Positions 17,601 to 26,138 of a stretch of 26,138 bases of DNA are shown here, piece by piece (the stretch's first letter is position 1; each line of letters opens with the position of its first letter). The notes beneath the pieces are model-generated. The model was not told the origin of the DNA. It did no database searches and saw only the letters and a list, made by a program, of their open reading frames with translations. Made by a program: the position numbers and the translations under genes. The DNA lies in NCBI GenBank assembly GCA_016709725.1, contig JADJMG010000027.1, positions 1 to 26,138 of the forward strand, written 5' to 3'. The stretch comes from Bacteroidota bacterium. Lineage in GTDB: Bacteria; Bacteroidota; Bacteroidia; AKYH767-A; OLB10.

Positions 17601-18410
17601 GGTACCGAGAAACCGTGTGACTGACCCGACCGGCTGTGCTTGTTCCGAACTATTTTGACGGTACAACCTGGTATCATACGACGTAATTGCAAGGGTCATT
17701 GTGTGTGATCAAACTACTCGGTCAAACCCAACTGATTTTTTGGAACTTAACTTTCCTGTCTCAGCACCGATTTCCAAAGTTGACCAGCCTGACGTAGGTG
17801 GATCTAATGTATAAATGGATAAATCCCAAGGCCAATCTGATTTCTTCTTCGAAACGGCATAGCACATTGACTAAACTGAACATCTTCTTTCGAAATAATA
17901 ATACCATCCGCAAATAAAAAACAACTCGTTTTACTCATAGACTTAATTCTACTTTAGTTTTAGGACTCCACCTGTTAAGCAACATTGCTTTAGCCGTATG
18001 AGCTTCACTGGGTTTCAAAATTGATTACTATTTTAATTAGAGAGCTCAAACTTGAAACTAAATCCATTGCTCGGACAAATTAACCTGACCATCTTTTATT
18101 GTAAATTAGTGATATCATTCATCAATGGAATTCCTCAAGGTACTGTTGAATAAAGGTAAAACGATGAGTCACTCCGGATTGTTTGGAACGACTTTGATCA
18201 ATGATTGTCCAATCAAAAAATCTTTGGGCCAATCCTAACTCCCTGAAATTACTAATTAAACAATTATCAATCAATTTCTTAAAGATTATCTTGAGCAGAA
18301 ATAGAAGTCCCCATCAATAATAGTAGGACTAGTCTAATGGAAAATAAAGCATTTCTGAACGGTGTGGTTTTAGAGGTATAGATTTTGAATAATAACTTAA
18401 GAATAATGAT
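14610..18410 (-). CDS. PKD-domain T9SS-secreted protein, about 1,250 residues (heavily frame-broken)
   Basis: The N-terminus lies near 18350-18400: a signal peptide NALFSIRLVLLLLMGTSISA ends at AQDNL, then KKLIDNCLISNFRELGLAQR and FFDWTI follow. Protein-like sequence continues downstream in changing frames: SKTSCFLFADGIIISKEDVQ (about 17935), WSTLEIGAETGKLSSKK (about 17780), NNCGMVNGIADGTFAQT (about 17240). PKD-type units show LGWKFGDDTV (about 15890) and VVGFGDGSTV (about 15015). The C-terminus is a type A T9SS sorting domain, NPANQQ then YSLEGKQVRSMMMAAGTNEM, ending YVILSEDGEIRQKLFLG with TGA at 14610-14612. It should be exported to the cell surface; its role is unknown. It converges on the cryptochrome gene and diverges from the LamG gene. 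Start coordinate approximate; no ATG is intact in frame. Confidence 0.75.
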
Positions 18411-18650
18411 TGATGCTAAATTAAGATAAAAGAATAAAGTTTATAATTTGACTCAAACACGCCCATATGTTGCTGTCTCGAACATCTTCATGATTAAGTC
18501 CCCATCTTAAAAGATACCAATTTTTGTAGCATTCTGAGGCAAAATTTCTCTAAAAAGCTCACGGTTGAATACTGTAGAGAGAACAAATCAGTAATCCACT
18601 AAACTTCTCAATAAAATAAGATTAAACTATTTTTTGCAAAAAGCAGCACT
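18411..18650. other. Divergent intergenic region between two secreted-protein genes
   Basis: About 240 AT-rich bases separate the starts of the minus-strand PKD gene and the plus-strand LamG gene, so both promoters should be here. TATTTTTTG at 18629-18637 and TATAATTTG near 18443 resemble the Bacteroidota -7 box (TAnnTTTG) but each is one base off. I see no other gene. Confidence 0.4.
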
Positions 18651-20175
18651 TTGATTAAAATTAAACTGAAAAGAAAAGGTCTACTTATCCTCCTCTGTTC
18701 CTAAGCATCAACCTGAACATTTAAGCTCAAGTACCTTCTTATGTCCCCATTCTCTGGTTTATGGGCTGATGGGGCTTTTCTAGTAATGCAAATGATGACA
18801 GTGGAAATGGTAACAACTCTACCTGACGTGAGCCACAGTAACATCTGATTTGATTGGTACTGCAAATTCAGCTTATCAACTCAATGGTACTTCACAACAT
18901 TTAGTGAATAATAACTTATCGCATTTATTCTCAGAAGCAGGAAGCTTTTCGGCTTCTGTCTAAATTAATAAAACAAGTACTGCAACTGGTTCTGCCATCA
19001 TGAGCGGACTATCGAGAGGTTCATTTATAAGGGATGGTTCAAGGAAATGCCACTGACATGATGTTGAGTACAAACAAACAAGGTTCAGCCCCTGGTAATA
19101 AGCAACTACAACCATTTACACTCAGCAATTGAGACCATTATGTTGGTGCTTATACCACCAACTCCCTGACATTCTACAAAAATGGTATATTGATGGCTTC
19201 CAACACCCATATCAACACAGGAGTCCTTCCAAACGCAACCCTCACATGCTGGAAGAGTGCAAGTGGAAACCATTTGGCTGGCGAAGAGTGATATTGGCAT
19301 TTCGAATCGCGCTTTAACTCTCAAGAAATTCTGGATTTATACAATGTCCAAATGTAGCTGAAGTTACGTTCCAACCATTGAGTCAGAATTTACATATAGG
19401 TAACAGTCACATCACGCCACGTAAGCACCGGCGCTACATATCAGTGGCAGCGATTAGTGGGCACCACCCATCTAAACAATGTTAATGGCTGACGTTAGCA
19501 AGCAACTACAAAGTGCCGTTGCCGAAATATCGGTGACCATGGCAAATCACAATTCTCATTCCGCTGTAGAGTTTCCATGGGAGCTTGTTTCTGATATTTC
19601 AGTTTCTGCAACGCCCACTGTAGTGGACAACCACAACTCCACCAGTAAACCAGCAGTAAACATTAACTGCAATGGAAAGAAACACTGCAAGGTCAAATGA
19701 TCTGGGAGAACTAATCAACGGCAGAATGATAATGGTAGCGGATCTACGAACACCACTAACGGATGACAATACAATGGAGCAACCAACGACACATTAACCA
19801 ATACAGTTACCAACAATGGGTAAAAGACAATGAGCAATCCTGATGCATCATTAATTCTGGTTCATGCAATGAGGCTTCCAAGACTGGAATTCTTTTCATC
19901 ACACTAACAATGCAGGTATTTAAGAAAAGATAGCTATTAACTTATTTAGTTTGAATCCGAATCCAGCTAATTAAACATTAAATATCAAGTCACAACAAAA
20001 TTAATTAGATCTGATTATTAAATTTTATAATCTCCTTGGAAAAGCAGTTTGAAAGGAACGATCACTGGTGCTTACATGAACATTAACACCTTCAACTCCA
20101 CGCTGGAAATATTTAACTTGCCACGAGCGACAAAATGCATAGTTTGAAATATTAAAAATAAGTTTGCCGTTGTAA
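18651..20175 (+). CDS. LamG / Ig-like T9SS-secreted protein, about 500 residues (frame-broken)
   Basis: TTG at 18651 (perhaps ATG in truth) starts a signal peptide MIKIKLKRKGLLILLCS, with cleavage near IQAQ-VPSYVP. The LamG/concanavalin-A-like domain is recognisable: WGFSSNANDDSGNGNN (18770-18820), ANSAYQLNGTSQHLV (about 18863-18907), FSASVWINKTSTATGSAIMS (18945-19010), and FYKNGILMASNTHINTGVLP (19171-19230). An Ig-like unit follows (ATYQWQRLVGTT near 19432, then FRCRVS near 19550). The C-terminal T9SS domain shows LNPNPAN, YNLLGKAVLKGTITGA and LHAG-IYLATSDKMHSLKILK, ending ISLPL with TAA at 20173-20175. It binds glycans in many relatives; the ligand here is unknown. Exported by type IX secretion and divergent from the PKD cargo gene. 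Confidence 0.8.
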
Positions 20176-21400
20176 ACATTGATATTTTTCAATCAGACTA
20201 AATGATCCAACATTATTTTGAATGGTCCAGCTTAAATAAAATTCTGCATTCTTAATCTCAATTTAATTTTTATCTCCGATAGCAATTTGGACTGAATTTA
20301 CTTGAACATCGCCACTAACTTTTTAGATCTCAATTAATCTTATAGCAACCTTGAAATTGATGAAACTATAAATATCGTTTAGTCTCGGATTTCCTCTACG
20401 TGACGTTCGGGACCCGGAAAACCATCGGTTCGCTAAAGCAGGTGAGATCGACTGATGTCCTTTGCGATTTCTGGTTTCTACAGGATCAGCCGGCAAAGTG
20501 TTGACCGATTTGTCTGTGTGTAGCGTATGCTTTAGTTAGTATCATCCAAATAATCCGTGAAGAAATAATGTCATCCAAACTCTCAAGAAAGTGTAATGCT
20601 TTTATTTAAGCGGTAACGAAATCCAGTGACGACGGGAATAACAACATGCCATGGACTATACATTTTCTTCGATTTATTGGTTTCATCACTACACGCCTTG
20701 TCCTCCGTTCCCCAGTCTAATCAAATCAGTTTCATAGCCACCATCCTTTTCGGGATAACATTTCCTTGTCCAGTCGATTGGGCTTGACTCACGAACTGTA
20801 GTTTAACACCCGAAAAATGTTTATTATCGATAACAACATTATGCCCTAATGACAAATCTGGTTTAGATTGACCGTTAGTAGACACCAACTCAAGTATATG
20901 TAAAAATGCGCTATTTCTGCTTTGTTTATGTAACGGCAATCGTCCATTCTGGTAGTAGGTGTAACTTAGATGCGAAGAAAACTCCTTACGAGATCATTTC
21001 TTAAAGCCTAATCCTCGTCCAATAATTTCAAAATTCAGAATCCGACTCTGCCCGCAACAGCACTTTCTTGGTTTCGTCGTAATTGAATGTCGTTGTGCCA
21101 ACTTAATCTGGCTTCCTAATAGGGTCTGTATTTCATTTCAGATACTCTAGAGGGAGGAATAAAGTTTCTAACGGTGATGGCTTAAGTACCTGGAATCTAT
21201 TGAACCTTCTGGAAAGAATTCTCATTGCGTAAATTACCAAAAAATAATTGGTAGTCTCCAGCAGCAATCCAATATCGAGTATCATAACTGTAGCAGTTAA
21301 ATCAAACAACCTTGAAAGAGTACATAGTTTTCTGGGTGGTATTCGTTTTCCCCAAGTTGATTTTTATTAAGATCACTCTATAAAGAAGAAGATTACTTAA
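20152..21400 (-). CDS. Probable secreted protein, poorly resolved
   Basis: Minus-strand pieces look like protein: a 70-residue open stretch at 20939-20721 (SLGHNVVIDNKHFSGVKLQF, QAQSTGQGNVIP), YDTRYWIAAGDYQLFFGNLR near 21290-21230, and a C-terminal part with VQIAIGDKN, IEIKNAEFYLSWTIQNNVGS and INVYNGKLIF near 20160-20300. The last part resembles a T9SS-type C-terminal sandwich (IxIxNA...IxNxxGxxxxxxxINVYNGK) but lacks the usual PNP motif. The stop TAA at 20152-20154 would overlap the end of the LamG gene by about 20 bases on the opposite strand. The start is not found. Family unknown; the frame path is too damaged to be sure that it is one gene. Confidence 0.4.
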
Positions 21401-21427
21401 TTTAACAGGCTGCTGATTGCAAGGTTA

Positions 21428-22254
21428 ATGTTTAAACACTTTATAGCTTTAATAAGCTTTCTTTCATTCCATTCGGCAGGTTTCGTCCATATTGTGAAAA
21501 GAGAATGACTTTAATGTAGAAGAAAATGAAATCCAACCTAATACAAAGAATTGCTCAATATAAAATCCAAAAAAAAAGAATGCAAACGTATGTTCTTATA
21601 TCAAATGAATAGCCAACCATTCTATGCAGTCAAAACCTCTACCAACCGCATTTCTATATACCTATTCTTATTCTTCTCACCATCGGTATTGCTTATATCA
21701 AAACTTTTCCATCATGATTAGTTAACGACGAGCCGATGGCGGTAATCCCATTGTTGACAACTGCAATTTTAGCAAACACCGATTATGGCACCACACCGAT
21801 GCGCTTGGATACTTTACTTTGACGGGAGTTTCGTCGGGAAACGAGTGTTTTGGAATTAATTTTCCTAGGTTAAGAAAAATTGGAGAAGAAATTTTGCTTT
21901 GCTTCAATCAGGAAATCAGCGTGGATTTCATTAAAACCTTCTTCCATCAATCTCACAGAATTCAACCGTTAGCCCGAACAACCCCATTTCACAAAGGAAT
22001 CCATAACCGAAATTCACAAACTTTACGATCTCAAAATTCCGTGCATTAGGATTTATTGCACCCGTGCCAGGGACTCTCATTGCACAAACATGGTAGTGGA
22101 GGAAAAGAACAAACTTTTCTACGTGGCTTTGATAGTGACCATGGAACGGACTTCAATATTTGTTGATGGAAATGCCTGTAAACAGAGGAAATACACGCAC
22201 ATGGTCGTATGTTATGCTGATTTGAACTTTGTAATTCCTGAAATTGCTGACTGA
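21428..22254 (+). CDS. Unrecognised protein with signal peptide (frame-broken)
   Basis: ATG at 21428 gives MFKHFIALISFLSFHSAGFV, a clear export signal. Sense then changes frame several times. HTDALGYFTLTGVSSGNECF, followed by GINFP, near 21800-21865 resembles a carboxypeptidase-regulatory or SdrD-B-like beta-sandwich (TDxxGYFTxTGVxxGNY). Further plausible pieces run to a TGA at 22252-22254 (YADLNFVIPEIAD). A perfect palindrome able to act as terminator follows 55 bases later. I cannot name the whole protein. The end is a guess based on that hairpin. Confidence 0.4.
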
Positions 22255-22308
22255 TTAAAAGTTTATGAAGCGATTCCTCTTATATTAACCAGCGCTTTGA
22301 GATTTTGC

Positions 22309-22331
22309 AATTCTCCAATTGGAGAATTTTT
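22309..22331. terminator. Perfect 20-bp palindrome followed by T-run
   Basis: AATTCTCCAATTGGAGAATT (22309-22328) equals its own reverse complement and is followed by TTT. As RNA it forms an 8-bp stem with an AATT loop, which suits a terminator for the + strand gene ending near 22254. The perfect dyad could also be a protein-binding site. Confidence 0.55.
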
Positions 22332-23962
22332 AATGGGAATCCACTGATCAAAGGTAGTGAAAGCGGAACTTGGAAATGTTTGAGTTACACTTATCGTGTT
22401 CTTGGCATGTTCAACCTTTTTGAGAAGCTTAGTACTTCCTTTTCTTCATGAAAAGAAAATTTATATGTCGTTAATAAATATAAGCCTTTCTAATGCCTAT
22501 TTTCACCAAAAACAAAGATTTAATTCCGTTACAATATTTTTTGTAAATATTCCCATGGGCAAGCTTAAACATTAAAAACTATCTCAAACTTTCTCTGCAT
22601 CAACATCTTTTGCAGTATGGGATGTTTCAGCTTCTGTTCAGTGAACGCCTTTCTCGTTAAAGCTGGAATTATTAACCGCTTTGGTATAGCATTGAATTCT
22701 TGAAGGTGGTGAAACAAATCGGAACAAATGTCACCTGCTATACTTTGGCTACGACAATTCACAACAACGCCATCGTAAAAACCAATTCTACCTGTGGACT
22801 ACTACTTTAATCTTTATTCAAATTTCTCCTTCTTCCTCACCATCTTGTTCAGGTGATGGAATAAACCAAACCGACCAGCGAAACATTCCTTTCGCAAAGA
22901 AAGGGGCACTTATCAAAAGATTATTCTCATTTCGGATAAATGATTGCATGTATAAGATTTAGTAATGGCACCTTCGCAACGACCTGGGCAAAAATATTTC
23001 TACCAAAGCGTGCCGAGAAAAGAACAGTGCTTGACAGTCAGATCGTTCTCAGAAAAGTGTATCAAACAAACACTTAACCTGTATCTTGATTTCGTTAAAT
23101 TTGACATCTGCAAGCGTTTTCTCAATCAATGGGAACAAGATTGGATTTCAGCTTCCAATTCAATTTTACTGATGACAATGTAGACAGTTTGTCGGGGAAC
23201 GCAAATCCATCGAAGCCGTGCTAGTCCCTGAAGTTGAACCTCTATTACAAAAGCAATAATCAGATCTTACTCTTCTTAAATCAGAATTGATTTCATTCCC
23301 AATGATGTGCAACAAGCAATAAATCGAATTTAATAATGGGGCTCTACCAAAGGCGTATGGGAAGTGAATTTATAGCACTCAATTAGGAAAACGAAATTTT
23401 AGTGAATGCGGCTTATAGTTGTACTTAAAAGCGAAAATCTGTTTGTAGCAGGCGATGAGGCAAATATGAAGAAACCAATAATCCAACTGCCAACGAATAG
23501 GAACCATTGATCTAAGCATTCGCAGTATCAAATCTCCATTTAATTACATTATTTGTTGATGTTGATTTCCAAACACAACCACTGAAGACTTGTTGGAGCT
23601 CTGGAGGTGGAGAAAGGCTCCTGACTCCTGGCTTGGCAACCCTGGCTCAATGCTGCCATGGGAGTGACTCAACATGTTGCCAAGAGCAGGCAGGTTCAAT
23701 GCTTAGCGTACGTTATCATCGCTTTATTGACTCCACGCACTGCAAACGAAACCAAGAGTGTTACAGCGAAAGGATCTTTACTCTTAGATGCAGCTCAAGC
23801 CAAGCAAACTTTCTAAAGTTGAATCTCCTACTAAGTGGAAAATCTATTAAACAGCGTTTGGAATCGAGCTTAACAATTTGACACTCGAAAGTCGTTTATT
23901 TAACGAAACGGGATCCTGTATCCGAACCCCGCCAGGATACGCCAGAAACACCCTTCTTTTGA
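22332..23962. other. Unresolved stretch, probably coding but strand not settled
   Basis: No long open frame survives. The plus strand has protein-like pieces (FNFTDDNVDSLSGNANPSKP near 23158-23217; ANETKSVTAKGSLLLDAAQA near 23737-23796). The minus strand has others (TFPSSAFTTFDQWIPIKNSP near 22380-22320; a 65-codon open stretch at 22762-22565). None leads me to a family. I see no RNA gene or mobile element. The plus strand after 22550 reads slightly better, but I would not assign a gene. Confidence 0.3.
23627..23690. repeat. Stem-loop in a GC-richer patch
   Basis: CTTGGCAAC (23632-23640) and GTTGCCAAG (23676-23684) are exact inverted repeats around a 35-base loop. With one bulge the pairing extends outward through CCTG/CAGG. 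The surrounding 110 bases are visibly richer in G and C than their neighbours. The role is unknown; it may simply be coding sequence. Confidence 0.4.
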
Positions 23963-23979
23963 AAGCAAGTATTGCTTTT
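23963..23979. terminator. Small hairpin, likely terminator of the minus-strand lamin-tail gene
   Basis: AAAGCAA-GTA-TTGCTTT is a 7-bp perfect stem located 31 bases beyond the minus-strand stop at 24010. The arms carry the A and T runs; the T-run is poor on the minus side, so the assignment is moderate. Confidence 0.45.
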
Positions 23980-24009
23980 ATGTAACTTCTAATAAAATGC
24001 AATGGTGCT

Positions 24010-26138
24010 CTACTTAATTCTCTGCTTTTACAGAACAGTAAATGCCTTCTTGATTTCTTTCTTTTATTCCATCGATATGGAAATATCACAACAGTGCAAT
24101 ATAAATTCTTATTTTTTGTTGTAATGTGTGTGCTTTCGTCCGATAAAACCATCTGCAGATCCATTGTCCCGCGTTACCAAGTAGTTCTTGCTCGTGGTTA
24201 ATTTTCGATAGGAATCCAAACTCGTTATAGACTGATAGAGCCACCATGTATCCAGGTTTGGGGTGGTGCATAAGAGAGAATTCATTATTATCGTGGCAGC
24301 TGCCACGGTCGCGAGTAGGCCAGTTCGCAGAGTGAGCTGGAAACCATCCGGATCCATTTCGTTACCGTCGTCAGGCATAATATTGATAAATTCTTCGGTT
24401 TTATGTGCGTCGCATGGCCATTATTATTTGCTGCGCCATGCCAATTGTATAATGCTGATTGGAAACATTTTCTGCGCGGAGAAAATTAGCTCTCCAAAAA
24501 GAAACTCCCTCTTGATCGCTCAAATGAAAAAGAACCATCCTCCTAACAGAAAGCGTTCCGTAATTCTTGCAAAGCCGAAATTCATCAGCACAATAACTTC
24601 TTCATCACTGTAGATGTGGAATGAGCAAGGTATCAACAATCGATGATCTCCCAAATTTCTTTATAAAAGGATGCCATTGCAGTATGGTATTGAAGGGCTA
24701 CTCGCAAATTGCTTACGCAAAAGCAAATCTTGGTCACATCGAAAATTCAAATCACATCCTTAGCAATTCTATCAGATTAGATCTGTATGGTATACCTAAA
24801 TTCTTAGATAGATCGATGGTTTTAGAACTCCCATGACGTAAATCTCAGCAAAATCGCAACCTCCTTCCGTATGTGGATTAAATAAATACCTATTTGATGA
24901 TCACATCCCTTTAGCAAACGAATCACAGAATGCGAAACCTCAGTCGATCCCCATCTTCAACAATTCCCTGCACAATCTCGCAATGAATGATCATAATTGC
25001 ACCGGAATACACTTGTCCTTTGCATTGCTAGTTGACTTAATTGGAAACAAAACACCGGGTTGATCCTTGCGAAGAAAATGAAATGGTGGGCGGTTGTCCT
25101 AAATTTTGATTCATCGAAACAACTCAAATTTAATGCATGGAATGGATTCAGAAATTCATCAGAATCCAACTTCAAGTGCAATTTATCAATGTATGGAAAA
25201 GTATAAACAGGCCACATAGAAAAATTGTGTCTTGATACACTCCCTTGATCGAATTTTCCTTTCGGGAGTATCTTCAGATGGATCTTGCACTCAGGCCCCA
25301 AAGTGGTCCCACTCGCTCCACAAATCCACTAAAATCCTCCCTGTTGTCCCACCGTTGAAATCCAAGGACCCCTGCACACATCCACCAGATCCCCCTTCGT
25401 CTTGGTTTAAAACCCAATGCATCCCGCTTCACCAGAACTGGATCCTCCCTCATCGTTCCAACTTGTCGCGCTTCCCAATCCGCGTTTTCCGACTGATAAT
25501 TGCATTGCAATGCTGTGCAACACTCGTTGAAACTGGGAGAGCATCTATACTGCCGAACGTCGGCATCTAATTAATCGCGGCGGTCGGGGATCAATGGTCT
25601 TACAGCGGGTGTTAAATGTCAATAATTTTTGACTTCTCTGGATTATAGATTTCTCAAAACACTCAAAAGGAGGTAAAAGTAAAGGATCAGTAGGATTTGA
25701 CATTATTCCGTCATCATTCCATCTGGAAATCAATGGGAATATTTAGACTAAAAAGGGTCCAATGCAGTGTCCGGAATATACGTTCTGATTTATCCACTCA
25801 CACCCACTATTCCTAAATGATATATACTCCCATCTAAAAAGCAGCATTAAATTTCAAACAAGCATATGCTTTACCTTCCATTGAATCTTTATGGATGGAT
25901 ATTGGAAAACTGATTCCATCTGTACAGGTGTGCTAACGCTCAGTATAAATGCAGATGAACTGTCAATTATTTCGTCCATTGAATTTTATATCACTATCCG
26001 ATTCAATTTTTGCCCATGTTATTTGAAGGAGGAAATGAAAAAGCCCATTGAAAGTTTCCTATACACACATCATCGAAAAAAATCTCTAGTCGTGAATTTT
26101 GGTCAGCCGTATAAATTGTTTCAAGATACCAAAGACAA
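24010..26138 (-). CDS. Lamin-tail-domain-type cell-surface protein, C-terminal part (5' end outside the window, frame-broken)
   Basis: The minus strand shows the layout of Bacteroidota lamin-tail (LTD) surface proteins. VIVLMNFGFARI (about 24595) and LLNDQEGVSxxRxNF-like sequence (LSDQEGVSFWRANF, about 24520-24480) lead to NWHGAANNNGHAT (24443-24405), which fits the NWHSAA...ATPxYKN motif. After a garbled SPDxDG-like linker come PGYMVALSVYNEFGFL (24260-24210), ELLGNAGQWI (24192-24160), RIYIALL and KKAFTVL. These match the C-terminal FlgD-like domain that ends such proteins (GYxxxVxVYNxxGxxxxxLxxNELLGxxGxWxWDG...ARIGIYIxxxExF). The stop TAG is at 24010-24012. Sequence from 24650 to the window end is protein-like on this strand but unresolved; I assume the same gene. 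Probably exported and surface-attached. Confidence 0.55.

Noticed and set aside
21230..21300. Resemblance of the minus strand (RYWIAAGDYQLFFGN) to the C-terminal domain of GH3 glucosidases
   Set aside because: It lies close to the apparent start of that gene and no GH3 catalytic motif is seen; the match is too short.
22080..22200. Possible peptidase M23-like motif (DHGTDFNI)
   Set aside because: Only a short resemblance; the other metal ligands and the typical HxH motif are not found downstream.
24263..24613. 116-codon plus-strand ORF
   Set aside because: It is antisense to the recognisable lamin-tail/FlgD-like sequence on the minus strand.
25232..25570. 112-codon plus-strand ORF
   Set aside because: Composition-driven open frame in a C-rich patch (Pro/Ser/His-rich), with no protein-like features.
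1..26138. CRISPR arrays, tRNA or rRNA genes, phage or conjugation modules
   Set aside because: No regularly spaced repeats, tRNA-like cloverleaf or recognisable structural or mobilisation genes were seen on either strand.

Overview
The window looks like a piece of an AT-rich Bacteroidota genome, probably a Flavobacteriia/Chitinophagia-like aquatic organism. Evidence: at least three clear type IX secretion (T9SS) C-terminal sorting domains with signal peptides, PKD, Ig-like, LamG and lamin-tail-like modules, an IS3-type element, and a flavobacterial-style cryptochrome gene cluster. I see no tRNA, rRNA or CRISPR.

Base quality differs along the window. From 1 to about 10.3 kb genes read well, with roughly one frame break per kb. 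From about 10.3 kb to the end, recognisable protein families change frame every 50-150 bases and single residues of invariant motifs are lost, yet the family sequence continues. I read this mainly as unpolished indel-rich consensus rather than decay, so gene ends on the right are approximate and every 'broken' gene there needs read support.

Layout. (1) 1-1279: tail of one gene and an unrecognised gene interrupted by an in-frame stop and a poly-T frameshift. (2) 1280-2727: a complete IS3-family element with an A8 frameshift signal and no visible target duplication; it joins the unrecognised gene to the 3' part of a T9SS-secreted protein (2728-3492). (3) 3750-4020: the DNA-binding end of a NarL-type response regulator lacking its receiver domain. 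(4) 4152-10203: a 34-codon ORF and a giant (about 1,940 residue) cysteine-rich T9SS cargo protein sharing a similar leader sequence. (5) 10586-14460, + strand: two small membrane ORFs, an SDR oxidoreductase, a TIGR03643/DUF2805 protein, a flavin reductase, a DUF2256 zinc-ribbon-like protein and a cryptochrome/photolyase-related protein. This is a light-response/DNA-repair neighbourhood with a candidate operator in front. (6) 14610-18410, - strand: PKD-containing T9SS cargo, divergent from (7) 18651-20175, + strand: LamG plus Ig-like T9SS cargo. (8) 20152-24000: poorly resolved, with a - strand secreted-type gene, a + strand gene with signal peptide, and an undetermined stretch. (9) 24010-26138, - strand: lamin-tail-domain type cell-surface protein, running off the window.

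The window therefore combines an island of exported surface proteins with one compact light-associated operon. No single system here is certainly new. The best candidates for undescribed biology are the giant cysteine-rich cargo protein, the two small membrane ORFs leading the cryptochrome cluster, and the putative operator in front of it.
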